Under the pieces are notes generated by a model. That model was not told the origin of the DNA. It worked only from the letters and a program-made list of their open reading frames with translations, and ran no database searches. A program made the position numbers and the translations under genes. A DNA stretch of 64,000 bases from Eubacteriales bacterium (GTDB lineage: Bacteria; Bacillota; Clostridia; Oscillospirales; CAG-382): assembly GCA_028705495.1 (NCBI GenBank), contig JAQWDK010000003.1:124001-188000 (forward strand). The letters run 5' to 3'. Of this stretch, positions 8,149-17,147 are shown in pieces; position 1 is the first letter of the stretch; each line of letters opens with the position of its first letter.

Positions 8149-9309
8149 ATGAAAATAAATAAATTTTTCGCTGTTGTGATGATTGCACTTTGGGGCTCTT
8201 TAGTTGTGCTCAACCTTATTGCCCCGAAAAAAGATTTTTCCGAACTTGAAAACCGCGCCCTTCAGCCTTGGCCGTCATGGGATACGGGTGAATTCATTGA
8301 GGGAAAACTGATGCTCGATGTGGAGCAGTACCTCAACGACCGTGTTATATGGCGCGACAAATGGGTTGAGATGAAGTGTTACGCTGAACTTGCGCTCGGA
8401 AAACGCGAAAACGGCGGAGTTTATATCGCAAAAGACAGGCTACTCGAAAAAATCAGCACACCTGATGCGGAGAAAGTTGAAGGAAATATCGCAGGTGTAA
8501 ATGCTCTGAGTAAGGTTTACAGCGGTAACATATATCTGATGATTGTACCTTCAGCTATGAGCGTACAGGAAAAATACTTGCCGACTTTTGCAACCTCATG
8601 GGATCAAAAGCTTTTCATGAAAAGCATCTACGAAAAACTTGATGATAAGGTTACACCGGTCAATGTTTACGATACCTTATCGGAACACAGCGATGAATAC
8701 ATCTTCTACCGCACTGACCATCACTGGACTGCAAAAGGTGCTTACTATTCATATTTAGAGTTTGCAAAAGCTGCAGAGCTAAAAGCCAGGGAAAGCAGCG
8801 AATTTAAAATCACAAAGCTCAGCGATGACTTCAATGGCACCCTTTTCTCAAAATCAGGTTTCCGCGGAATAGAAGATGATATAATTGAAAAATACGAAAT
8901 CGGAAAAGTAAAACTCTATGAAAAAAACCTTAAATACGCAGGCGGAAAAGCTTTTACAAACGAAAACTACGATACAATTTACTTTGATGAACAGCTTCAA
9001 GTCAAGGATAAATACGCTTACTTCTTAAAGGAAAATGTGCCCTTTTCGAGGATTACAACCGAGAGTGAAAGCGGCAAAAAGCTCCTTATTTTCAAAGATT
9101 CATATGCGATGAGCTTTGTTCCGATGCTCCTTGAGGACTACACCGAGATAATGCTTGTCGATATGAGGTACGACACACCGAGCTTTACCAAAATTGTGGA
9201 CTTTAGCGAGTACGACGATGTGCTATTCCTTTACAGCACCGACCTTTTCGCAAACCAAAACGCGACAAATAAACTCGTAACCATAAGCGATATACTACAA
9301 AATGATTAA
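8149..9309 (+). CDS. DHHW-domain protein, AlgJ/AlgX/DltD-like partner of the acyltransferase
   Basis: A 386-residue protein with one N-terminal membrane anchor (residues about 7-25) and an extracytoplasmic SGNH-hydrolase-like fold. The naming motif appears as RTDHHWTAKG near residue 190, and a later FKDSYAMSFVPML supplies the Ser-containing block. Proteins of this type sit outside the membrane and pass the acetyl group to the glycan. It starts 14 bases after the MBOAT gene with GGAGGGA ahead of the ATG, so the pair is an operon. A strong terminator follows. Confidence 0.9.
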   Translation: MKINKFFAVVMIALWGSLVVLNLIAPKKDFSELENRALQPWPSWDTGEFIEGKLMLDVEQYLNDRVIWRDKWVEMKCYAELALGKRENGGVYIAKDRLLEKISTPDAEKVEGNIAGVNALSKVYSGNIYLMIVPSAMSVQEKYLPTFATSWDQKLFMKSIYEKLDDKVTPVNVYDTLSEHSDEYIFYRTDHHWTAKGAYYSYLEFAKAAELKARESSEFKITKLSDDFNGTLFSKSGFRGIEDDIIEKYEIGKVKLYEKNLKYAGGKAFTNENYDTIYFDEQLQVKDKYAYFLKENVPFSRITTESESGKKLLIFKDSYAMSFVPMLLEDYTEIMLVDMRYDTPSFTKIVDFSEYDDVLFLYSTDLFANQNATNKLVTISDILQND

Positions 9310-9342
9310 AGCCGGATATTTTCTTCTCTATACAATATTAAA

Positions 9343-9378
9343 GCTGTTGCAAGTTTTTGGCTTGCAACAGCCTTTTTA
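9343..9378 (+). terminator. Intrinsic terminator, probably serving both converging genes
   Basis: GCTGTTGCAAG (9343-9353) and CTTGCAACAGC (9361-9371) form a perfect 11-pair stem followed by CTTTTTATTTT on the plus strand. On the minus strand the stem is followed by a less regular AT-rich run. Confidence 0.85.
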
Positions 9379-9380
9379 TT

Positions 9381-12300
9381 TTATTCCCAAATCTCATCGA
9401 TCAGCCGCCAAAACCACGCCGCCGACCCCGTATACCAGCTCCAACCGCCCCTGCCGGGGTGCTTCGGGTTCGAATAAATGTCTCCCGACAGGACGAAAGG
9501 TTCAATCTTGTACGCTTCCGCAAGCCTTTTGTCAGCGCATCTTATGACCGGATTAAGCGCTCTTGCCGCTTCAATCGCTTTGTCTTTCTTTCCTGCTCTC
9601 CAAAGTCCGAGCGCCATCCACATCGACGCATGGGTGTACTGACCGCCGTTCTCCCTGATTCCCGGCACATAGCTTTGAATATAGCCGATCTTTCGCGTGT
9701 CCTTATCAAAAGGCGGCGTGAATAGCTTCATAATCTGCCATTTACGGTCGAAGCACATCGAATAAGCCATGTCGAGCGCAATGCTGACCCTGCCCTCATC
9801 CGCGCCGCCAACAATCGCCGGCATGCACTGGGGCAGTATGTCAAGCTCCGCTTCACCGCTGCCGAAGGCACCGAGTGCTTCTCCGTTGTCGGTAAACGCT
9901 CGCAGATATCTGTCGCCGTCAAAACAGTAGCTCTCAATCGCACCTAACACACTGTTCGCTGCTTTTTGCAGCCCTTCCGCTCTCTCGTCGCCGCGCTCAA
10001 TCATTTGTGTTCCAAACTCCCGCACCGCCCAGATGAAAAGCCATGCGGTGAACACACTCTCTCCTCGTCCTTCCTCGCCAAGCTCCGAGAAGCCGTCGTT
10101 CCAATCACAGCTACCCATCAGCGGCAGTCCGTGTTTTCCAAAGCTTAAACTGCGCTGCAGAGCTCTTACACAGTGCTCATAAACGCTGTCCTTCCCCTCA
10201 CTTAGTCCCGCATGCTCGTACCTTTCGCTCTCTCCCTCTCTAAGTTCAGGCGAAACAAGCCATCTTGTTTTCACATCAAGCACAGAACCGTCACCTGTTT
10301 CCCTCAGATATTCTGCAGTAACAAGCGGCAACCAAAGGAAGTCGTCGGAACAGCGTGTCCGCACACCTTCCCTCAGCGGATGCCACCAGTGCTGAACACC
10401 GCCGTCCTCATATTGATGCGCACTGCATCTGACTATATGAGTTCGCACCAAATCGGGCCTTGTCTTCATTAGCATAAGGCTGTCCTGCAGTTGGTCGCGG
10501 TAGCCGTATGCTCCTCCCACCTGATAGTAGGCACAGCGTGAGAAAAAGCGGGAAATCGTCACCTGATAGGGCATAAAGTGATTGTACATAACCGCAAAAG
10601 GGGCTTCAAGCTTTTCTTTTGGCTTTGGCATCAGGCTTTTATAGAATATAGCGGCTGCTTTTTCCTGTTCTTCGGCAAACGACCTGTCAATCATTCCTGA
10701 AATTATTTCCGCTGTTTTCTGCTGCGGCGCCGCGCCGACATAGAACCAGACTTCAGAGGACTTCGTATATACTGCCGCGCAGTCCCGCCTTAGTGTTTCT
10801 TCACCGAACAGCGATGAAAAGTCGGTTACAACACCGGAATTCGCGCTGTGTTCTGTGTTAAACCCTTCTGCTTCTATTTTACTGGGTACAGTTCCGGCAA
10901 AACCGTAAACTTTTGACTTCCTTAGGTTTCTAAAACAGACAACGCCTTGATTTAACTTTGTTATTTCCGCAAGCCTGCCGCCGTCGGGTCTTAGCACAAG
11001 AGCTGTCACAATACCGTCGCCACCGCTGTGAGATAGCTTAATCAGCTTTACGGGGAACTTTTCGCATACAAACAGCGACATCTCGTAATCAATCCCACCC
11101 GCCGAGCCTTGCCAAATAACCTTACCTTCACCGAACCTCACAAAAGAGCTGACTGCGCAAAGGTCGTATGCCTTGCCTCCGACGAACATCAAAATCCTCT
11201 CACCCCTGTTAGGAAAATACGGGTTGTTTGAAAATTCAGTCAGCTTATTTTTTTGTGCATTTCTAAAATAGGAGAAACCTAACGAATTTTGCGTCTGAAC
11301 ACTGCCTAAACAGTGATTCGCGGTGATATAGCTCCATTCGAGAGGGATGCCTGACGATTTATCGATAATAAAACCGCCGTTTTCGTCAAAGCTGCCGCCC
11401 TCAACCTTAATTATTCCCTCACCAAACTTATTTTCGCGATTTTCTATTTGTGTGACAACCTCAGGTATAATGCCTCCGCTCCTGCCTTCTTCTGTAAGCG
11501 ACAGCAAGTCAATCGAATTCGCAAGCAGATAGTTATAGTCGTTTCGGCTCTCATCGATACGGAAGTCCTCGTAATCGATGACAAACACACCACCGCGCCT
11601 ACCGAGGAACGCCTCACAGTGGGCAAGGGACACCGCTTTCATCACGCTGCGCCTGCTCTCCCTTGCGTACCTATCCGCTTCTCTCACCACCACAACGAGC
11701 TCACATCTTACAGAAGCGATCGTCAGCGTTCTAAACAAAATGAGACTCTCGTAAACTGAGCTGTCGTCATTGGTGTCAGCGAGTAGTATCGGGTAATCGC
11801 CGCTGATACTGTACCTCCAGAGGCTGTGGATATCTCCGCTAACCCTCTCCGCTTGAGATAAAACAGGGGACGAAAAATATATTGCTCCGAGTACCCTTGA
11901 AAGCGCTGCAGGTTGAAGATGTCTGTATATACCTTGCTTTTTGCCGTTTTCCTTGTACTTCGCCCTGCCACTCCTGATTGCCGATAACGCTTCTTCCTTT
12001 GTGGCAGCGCATGATATCAGAAAACATGCCCTGCCTCCGGAAAGTTCTTGTGTCTTTATCCTAAGATAGGGATTTACGGAAGCACCGGTGCGCCCCATCA
12101 GCGGTTTTACAAGTTCTCTCACATCAGTAAGCCTCGTGTCGAATGAAAATCCCACCCCCTCATCAGCAAGAGCTACCGCTAAAAACAGCGGTCGAGCTTT
12201 GAGTTTTGGTTTTCTTGAGTACAATATTATTTTTTCACCTTCAATAAATTCTGCGCTAACCGAGAGCTTCGAGAAAGCCGGATGCGCTTTGAAAGTCTGC

Positions 12301-15300
12301 TCATCGTCGAGTGCTATCGGAAATTCAAGCTCAGCGAAACAGTTTGCCTTCTCACCAGCAAGTGTTTCAATTCTTATGCATTTCCCTTCAGTAGAAAAGC
12401 GCGCTCTTCCCGAAAACTCGCCAGATGTTCTGATATGGGAAACAGCTCCGTCTTTGTGTTCGACGGTGAATGAAGCCGATTCGTCTTCTTTTCCGCTTGT
12501 TGGAACAAAAGCTTTTCCAGAAAGTTTAAGCGAAAAGCCTGACTTTGCATTAAATAAATCAAAATCACATTCGTTTATAATAACCTTGCCGAATCGCATC
12601 GAAACATGTCCGAGGTCCCCCACAAGCATAGTCAGCCTACCGGAGTTTACAAGCCTGAGTTCAGGGTTTTGGATGCTGTATGAGAAAATACTGCCCTCGC
12701 TTCTGGTGTGGGGAGGAACAGGTGCAGGCTTCGCTTCGGGTGCGATATCGTGGTAGATGGACACATCCGGAACTTTCTCTTGAAGCAGCTCGTAAGCTGC
12801 CGCCATGGAGGGATTTCGAATAAATCTTCTAACAAACACTTCCGCGAAACAAGCGTTTGCCGCTGCTGTGATACTCATACCCAAATGGTGAGACATATAG
12901 CTTTTTATAACCGCAAAACCCGAACCGCCGGCTCTTGTGGGGGTGAAGTCGCAAGCCTCGTAATGCCCATGTTCGCCGATCATACCGTATTCTTCAAGTT
13001 TTTTGAGGTTGTTTACACAGGATTCCGGACTGATCTTCAGCATCAAAAAGCTTGAATATGGTGAAACGACGGGCTCATCCGTCAAATAACGTTTTAGACC
13101 GAGTTTTTGAACGCCTACCGCTTTATACTGGTAATTCATCTCGCTGTCAAAGGAGAAAAACGCGCTTTCCGAAAGCCCCCAAACACCGTCCGACAAGCCG
13201 GCGGCGATGTGTTTTTTGCGCTGCTGTTCAAAGGCGAATCTCAGCGCTTCGTATTCAAAAGAGTTGTCGTAAACAGGTAGGAATAGAGGCGGCATAAAGT
13301 ATTCAAACGTTGTACCCGTCCAGCTTGCCATCCCGATATAACCGCCGCCAGAAATAAGTGTTCTCGATAGCTTCGCCCAGTGCTTTTTAGGAACGATCCC
13401 TTTTGCAAGAGCATAATAGCTTGTAGTTCTCGCTTCGCTCATATAAAGGTCGTAGCAAATTTCACTCTGTCTTCCGCTCTCTCCAACTTCAAAACCCAAA
13501 GAAAACAGCGACTTTTTTGGGTTGTACAGCACAGAAAAATCAGCTTCAGTTTCGAGAAATGCAAACTCATCAGATAACTCCAACAGCCCGTACTCCTTGA
13601 GCCCCTCTCGCAGAGTGCAGATCGATGTGACGAAGTTTCCGCTGTCAACGGTGGAAACATAAGCCCCGCCGATTACATCAAGTGTGTCCGTAGCATACCA
13701 GTTATAGAGATGGCCGTTCCACTTTTGCATCTTCTGAAGGGTGGAAAGTGTAGCTCTCAACCGTCTCTCAAGCTCATCTGCATCGATAAACCCAAAATCC
13801 GCCGCCGCAAGACATGATAAAAGGTAAAGCCCGATATTTGTCGGCGACGTCCTGTCCGCTCTCGCATATACAGGTTCATACTGCACATTGTCAGGCGGCA
13901 GATGGTTTGTTTCGGAATTAACATGCTTAGAAAAGAAACTCCACATCGCCGCGGACTGTTTTATCAGGTATTCCCTGCAGTCGGCACTCAGCTTTTTATC
14001 CTCGCCGCTGGCGGGTTTCGAGATATAATATGCTGCTATCGGAAAGCAAAACCACAAAAGTCCGAGTAGCCTGAAGGTCCAGAACGGTGCGAAAACAAAA
14101 ATAGCGGCGCCGATAATTGCCGACGGCAGCATCTTTGACGCATATAGTGGAAATCCGCTGCCGCCCTGTTCGCCTTCTCCAGCAGTCACCCATTCAAGCA
14201 GCTTTTTCTTTGAGAAAAGCATCCTATAAGCCGATCGAATTGCCGCTGCCGCAGTTGTCTGCGCGGAGAAAGCTATTGCAGAAATTTCATAAAATAATCT
14301 TGATAGGTCACGGCGTACTGAGTGGGATATACGCGAAAAATATCGCCTTCTCGGCCGCCTAAAAAGCCTGCTCGGTGTGCTGATAATGCCGAGAAGCTGC
14401 GGTAGCAGCGTTGACGAAAGGATAAAAATCAGCAGAATCCCGGAAAACGCAGTTCCGATAAAATCAAAAGCAGACAACAGAAAAACCACAAACAAAGCTG
14501 TAAACTGCGTTATCGGCAGCAGTACATTTATCAGGTTTTCGACAATCATATATTTTCCGGCAGGTGAACCGAGCTTTTTCAGCAGTCCAAGATTCTGGAC
14601 ATCCCCCCTGATCCATCTTCCAGCGCGCCCGTAATACGACAGTACGCTTTTTGGCGCTGAGTCCGACAGCGTTACATCGGAAATTAATCTTGTACGAAGT
14701 ATTGCGCCCTCCGGCAAGTCGTGACTGAGCACAAAACCGTCGGGTATTTTGGGTATAACAAGCTCACGAAAACAGTCTGCATCAAAAAGTCCTTTTCCGC
14801 AGAAAACTCCTTCGCCAAGCACGCTCTGATATTTGTCGTATGCAGCGCTTTGGTATGCATCAACACCGCCGCTTCCGCCGATTAGGCGCGAAAACCCGGT
14901 TTTGGCGGCGCTTTCAAGGGATACCGCCATCGAAGGCTGGAACAGCGCCCAACCCGACACCACCCTGCCGTCCTTAATAACTGGGCGAGCGAGCGGATGA
15001 ACAGCAGCGCAAAGCAGCTCGCTGACTGCGCCGAGGGATAAATTTGTGTCCGCATCAAGTGTCAGAATATATTTTACGCCGCTGACTGCGCTCGAGTCAC
15101 CCTCAAAATAATCGATCGCATCCTTCTCACCACCGATAAAGCGCACCGCATCTGTAACAGCGCCTCTCTTGCGCTCCCTGCCACCGTAAAGTCCGTCGGC
15201 ATTTTTCACACGCTTCCTTGCAAGGAGAACAAAGCCACCACCGTGTTTTTTGTTTAACTCAGAAATTACCCTCTTTGCGTTTTCAATTATTCCATCATCT

Positions 15301-16292
15301 TCGGGCTTGACTTCTTCCGGCCCGTCACGGAAGTCACCGAGTATGCCGAAAATATGGTTGTCCCTTTTGTTTGAAAGGTAGAACCGCTCAAGCCTTGCAA
15401 AAAGACCGTCGTCTTTTTCACCGCCGAAAAGCAGTGATGTGATAACTATAAGGGTTTTGTCAGTAGCGTATTCGCTCTCAAGTCTGAAAACCGTTTTACC
15501 GGAGACAGCGTCTCTAAAGACGGTGTCTATTTTACTGCCCACCGCTCTAACGAAAAGCGAGAACAAGAAGTCGGAAATTATTTGTGATGATTTATAGAGC
15601 GGTAAAACGGCAAAAATCGCCCACACATCGCAAAGCCTTGAACAAATTCCGAGAAGCAAAGCAAAAATTAGAATTTCTGAAATAAAAAACGATGTTTTTA
15701 TACCCTTTTCCGGAAATAAGAGAAAGCCGATATGCGTCTTTTTGTCATGGGATAAAGCGACAAGTCTTTCTGCTTCATCATTGTATGATACGCCGTTTTT
15801 TTCAGCGAGTTCTTCAAGCTTTTTGCGGTACGCGCTTTTTGTAGCCTTATCCATTTTGGAATACTCTCTTGTGTATTCGCGCTCTAAAATCCGTTCGGCG
15901 GGAGACACGCATTCCAAAAATTCTTCAAAGTCCTCGCTTCCCAATTTGCGGAGCAGTTCTATTGCCGGTCCGCAGTTTTCAGCTCTTGCAATCTCAATTA
16001 TTGCCGCCGCAGCAAGAAACACGGGAACGCTTGACAGCTCCCCGTAGCCGAGATTTGTGTAATGGGAAAAAAAGCCGCAAAGCTTTTCTATGTCTAAGGC
16101 AAAGGAATACTTTTTGCAATATTTGTCGCAAATTTCCGCCATGTTTTCATGCTTTGCAAGGATAGCCTTACTGCGTTTCAAACCATCATAATTGCGGCTG
16201 ATTAGGTAGTAGTTGTCGGTAATCCACCTATTACCGCCTTCAAGATAGATTCTCTTAATTTTACCGAACGCCGCCTGAACTTGTCTCTGCAT
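9381..16292 (-). CDS. Cyclic beta-1,2-glucan synthase-like protein (GT84 + glucoamylase-like + GH94)
   Basis: A 2303-residue multidomain membrane protein. Order: an N-terminal helical region; membrane segments; a GT84-type glycosyltransferase with the DxD motif LTLDADTN near residue 410 and RWIRGDVQN downstream; more membrane segments near 550-660; a central (alpha/alpha)6 glucoamylase-like domain (LSTLQKMQKWNGHLYNWYAT); and a C-terminal GH94 phosphorylase-like domain with CDWNDG near residue 2060. This is the NdvB/ChvB architecture, which polymerises glucose from UDP-glucose into beta-1,2-glucan, closes it into a ring and sets its length. I start it at the ATG at 16292 (GGAG eight bases upstream) rather than 16331. 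Stand-alone, no exporter nearby. Confidence 0.88.
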   Translation of the reverse strand: MQRQVQAAFGKIKRIYLEGGNRWITDNYYLISRNYDGLKRSKAILAKHENMAEICDKYCKKYSFALDIEKLCGFFSHYTNLGYGELSSVPVFLAAAAIIEIARAENCGPAIELLRKLGSEDFEEFLECVSPAERILEREYTREYSKMDKATKSAYRKKLEELAEKNGVSYNDEAERLVALSHDKKTHIGFLLFPEKGIKTSFFISEILIFALLLGICSRLCDVWAIFAVLPLYKSSQIISDFLFSLFVRAVGSKIDTVFRDAVSGKTVFRLESEYATDKTLIVITSLLFGGEKDDGLFARLERFYLSNKRDNHIFGILGDFRDGPEEVKPEDDGIIENAKRVISELNKKHGGGFVLLARKRVKNADGLYGGRERKRGAVTDAVRFIGGEKDAIDYFEGDSSAVSGVKYILTLDADTNLSLGAVSELLCAAVHPLARPVIKDGRVVSGWALFQPSMAVSLESAAKTGFSRLIGGSGGVDAYQSAAYDKYQSVLGEGVFCGKGLFDADCFRELVIPKIPDGFVLSHDLPEGAILRTRLISDVTLSDSAPKSVLSYYGRAGRWIRGDVQNLGLLKKLGSPAGKYMIVENLINVLLPITQFTALFVVFLLSAFDFIGTAFSGILLIFILSSTLLPQLLGIISTPSRLFRRPRRRYFSRISHSVRRDLSRLFYEISAIAFSAQTTAAAAIRSAYRMLFSKKKLLEWVTAGEGEQGGSGFPLYASKMLPSAIIGAAIFVFAPFWTFRLLGLLWFCFPIAAYYISKPASGEDKKLSADCREYLIKQSAAMWSFFSKHVNSETNHLPPDNVQYEPVYARADRTSPTNIGLYLLSCLAAADFGFIDADELERRLRATLSTLQKMQKWNGHLYNWYATDTLDVIGGAYVSTVDSGNFVTSICTLREGLKEYGLLELSDEFAFLETEADFSVLYNPKKSLFSLGFEVGESGRQSEICYDLYMSEARTTSYYALAKGIVPKKHWAKLSRTLISGGGYIGMASWTGTTFEYFMPPLFLPVYDNSFEYEALRFAFEQQRKKHIAAGLSDGVWGLSESAFFSFDSEMNYQYKAVGVQKLGLKRYLTDEPVVSPYSSFLMLKISPESCVNNLKKLEEYGMIGEHGHYEACDFTPTRAGGSGFAVIKSYMSHHLGMSITAAANACFAEVFVRRFIRNPSMAAAYELLQEKVPDVSIYHDIAPEAKPAPVPPHTRSEGSIFSYSIQNPELRLVNSGRLTMLVGDLGHVSMRFGKVIINECDFDLFNAKSGFSLKLSGKAFVPTSGKEDESASFTVEHKDGAVSHIRTSGEFSGRARFSTEGKCIRIETLAGEKANCFAELEFPIALDDEQTFKAHPAFSKLSVSAEFIEGEKIILYSRKPKLKARPLFLAVALADEGVGFSFDTRLTDVRELVKPLMGRTGASVNPYLRIKTQELSGGRACFLISCAATKEEALSAIRSGRAKYKENGKKQGIYRHLQPAALSRVLGAIYFSSPVLSQAERVSGDIHSLWRYSISGDYPILLADTNDDSSVYESLILFRTLTIASVRCELVVVVREADRYARESRRSVMKAVSLAHCEAFLGRRGGVFVIDYEDFRIDESRNDYNYLLANSIDLLSLTEEGRSGGIIPEVVTQIENRENKFGEGIIKVEGGSFDENGGFIIDKSSGIPLEWSYITANHCLGSVQTQNSLGFSYFRNAQKNKLTEFSNNPYFPNRGERILMFVGGKAYDLCAVSSFVRFGEGKVIWQGSAGGIDYEMSLFVCEKFPVKLIKLSHSGGDGIVTALVLRPDGGRLAEITKLNQGVVCFRNLRKSKVYGFAGTVPSKIEAEGFNTEHSANSGVVTDFSSLFGEETLRRDCAAVYTKSSEVWFYVGAAPQQKTAEIISGMIDRSFAEEQEKAAAIFYKSLMPKPKEKLEAPFAVMYNHFMPYQVTISRFFSRCAYYQVGGAYGYRDQLQDSLMLMKTRPDLVRTHIVRCSAHQYEDGGVQHWWHPLREGVRTRCSDDFLWLPLVTAEYLRETGDGSVLDVKTRWLVSPELREGESERYEHAGLSEGKDSVYEHCVRALQRSLSFGKHGLPLMGSCDWNDGFSELGEEGRGESVFTAWLFIWAVREFGTQMIERGDERAEGLQKAANSVLGAIESYCFDGDRYLRAFTDNGEALGAFGSGEAELDILPQCMPAIVGGADEGRVSIALDMAYSMCFDRKWQIMKLFTPPFDKDTRKIGYIQSYVPGIRENGGQYTHASMWMALGLWRAGKKDKAIEAARALNPVIRCADKRLAEAYKIEPFVLSGDIYSNPKHPGRGGWSWYTGSAAWFWRLIDEIWE

Positions 16293-16387
16293 ATTTTTTT
16301 CTCCACTGATGTATTTTGTCATTGCCGGCAAATCAAAACTGCGGACTGTCTCTTAAATATTCTTGACTTTACCGGGAAATTTATTCA

Positions 16388-16416
16388 TTGACAAGGCGCG
16401 GGATTTGTAGTAAACT
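16388..16416 (+). promoter_or_regulatory. Promoter upstream of the 16430 repeat and small lipoprotein
   Basis: TTGACA (16388-16393), 17 bases, TAAACT (16411-16416). Transcription would begin close to the 5' end of the repeat, so the repeat would be the mRNA leader. Confidence 0.6.
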
Positions 16417-16429
16417 AATAAAAGCAAAA

Positions 16430-16599
16430 GCGTGAAACCTAACTCAGATAAAATTCAACTGCGAATTGTTCACGCCCCAAAATTCAATTAATTGAATTTC
16501 ATGATTCTTTGTTCAGCCGCTACGCGGCAGAATGGCAGCTGCGTGAAATTTAACTCGGATAAAATTCAACTGCGATAGCCGCTGCGCGGCAGAATGGAC
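16430..16599 (+). repeat. Structured interspersed repeat, one full and one short copy
   Basis: The full copy runs from GCGTGAA (16430) to TTCACGC (ends 16475), with AACTCAGATAAAATTCAAC inside. A perfect 20-base palindrome, AAATTCAATTAATTGAATTT (16480-16499), and the hairpin CAGCCGCTACGCGGCAGAATGG follow. The short copy (16540-16599) repeats GCGTGAAATTTAACTCGGAT and AAAATTCAACTGCGATAG, then GCCGCTGCGCGGCAGAATGG. It is the same family as 5692-5853. Its end again abuts a start codon. Confidence 0.72.
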
Positions 16600-16605
16600 G
16601 TTATA

Positions 16606-16899
16606 ATGAAAACAGAAAGAAAGCTCCTCACCTCACTCGCATTACTCCCGTTGATTTTCGCTCTTGTTATTTCTATATCACTTAGCTCCTGTGACCCCGA
16701 CAAAAACCACTCCAACGCTTCCGCAACCGTATCGGTTAATACAAGCGTTGCAGCAAGCGCCACTTCCGAAGAAAGCGACATCGTTTCATCCGACGAGGTT
16801 TCAGACTTAGAATCAGAAACCGTGTCAATGACGGAATCCGAAAGACAGGCATATCTCGACGAAATCAACAGCATCCTTAACGAAATAAGAGAAGGATAA
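16606..16899 (+). CDS. Small predicted lipoprotein, unknown function
   Basis: 97 residues from the ATG at 16606; an in-frame ATG 12 bases earlier (16594) lies inside the repeat and is less likely. The N-terminus is a lipoprotein signal (MKTERKLLTSLALLPLIF...) with a lipobox ending LSSC near residue 28. The mature part is almost entirely Ser, Thr, Ala, Glu, Asp and Val, a low-complexity tail likely exposed at the surface, and it ends in a short helix (RQAYLDEINSILNEIREG). No domain is recognised. It has its own promoter and a repeat-bearing leader. Confidence 0.6.
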   Translation: MKTERKLLTSLALLPLIFALVISISLSSCDPDKNHSNASATVSVNTSVAASATSEESDIVSSDEVSDLESETVSMTESERQAYLDEINSILNEIREG

Positions 16900-16926
16900 A
16901 TAAAATAAATAATTTCCATTTTCCTC

Positions 16927-16955
16927 TTGACAACCCGCAATTTTATTGATATACT
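16927..16955 (+). promoter_or_regulatory. Promoter of the riboswitch-controlled gene
   Basis: TTGACA (16927-16932), 17 bases, TATACT (16950-16955). Transcription would start near 16962, about 20 bases before the aptamer. Confidence 0.78.
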
Positions 16956-16982
16956 GCTTTTAGTCCCAAAAATAAAGCATTA

Positions 16983-17092
16983 TTTTGGCAAAACCGATGA
17001 AAATCGGTGACGCAAAGTTAAGTGTCTAATATAAGCCCCTAAAAATGCTTATGATGATTGACTGACTGCAAGAAAAGGTAGCAACCCTGCCT
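16983..17092 (+). promoter_or_regulatory. Cyclic di-GMP-I (GEMM-I) riboswitch aptamer
   Basis: The signature is clear in the 5' half: TTGGCAAAACC, a perfect six-pair stem ACCGAT/ATCGGT closed by a GAAA tetraloop, then TGACGCAAAG, the most conserved block of the family. A second arm follows (ATAAGC/GCTTAT, 17031-17053) flanked by TCTAA and ATGATGA, which resembles the tetraloop receptor, and AGTTAA can pair with TTGACT at its base. The two G residues before the first C suggest c-di-GMP rather than the cGAMP-type variant. The 3' part (GGTAG/CTGCC, 17077-17091) is less typical and overlaps the terminator hairpin, so ligand binding probably decides termination. Confidence 0.72.
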
Positions 17093-17118
17093 GTTTCGTG
17101 CAGTCAGTTTGTTTTTTA
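17061..17118 (+). terminator. Intrinsic terminator of the riboswitch expression platform
   Basis: ACTGACTGCA (17061-17070) pairs perfectly with TGCAGTCAGT (17099-17108), with a small inner hairpin, followed by TTGTTTTTT. Its 5' arm overlaps by ACT the strand that would close the aptamer, so the two folds compete. Confidence 0.78.
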
Positions 17119-17147
17119 TAAAAGAAAAGAAAGGTTAGAATTTAAAA

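Noticed and set aside
11444-14866. Many plus-strand and minus-strand open frames of 60-220 codons inside the giant glucan synthase gene
   Set aside because: They are shadows of the long gene in other frames: no ribosome sites, no recognisable motifs, and the long frame has clear domain motifs throughout.
5692-16599. CRISPR array or insertion sequence from the repeated units
   Set aside because: Only four copies at two distant sites, variable spacing, no transposase or cas genes in the window.
16566-16940. Minus-strand open frame of 124 codons opposite the small lipoprotein
   Set aside because: Mirror of a low-complexity Ser/Glu-rich coding stretch; the plus strand has promoter, lipobox and start.
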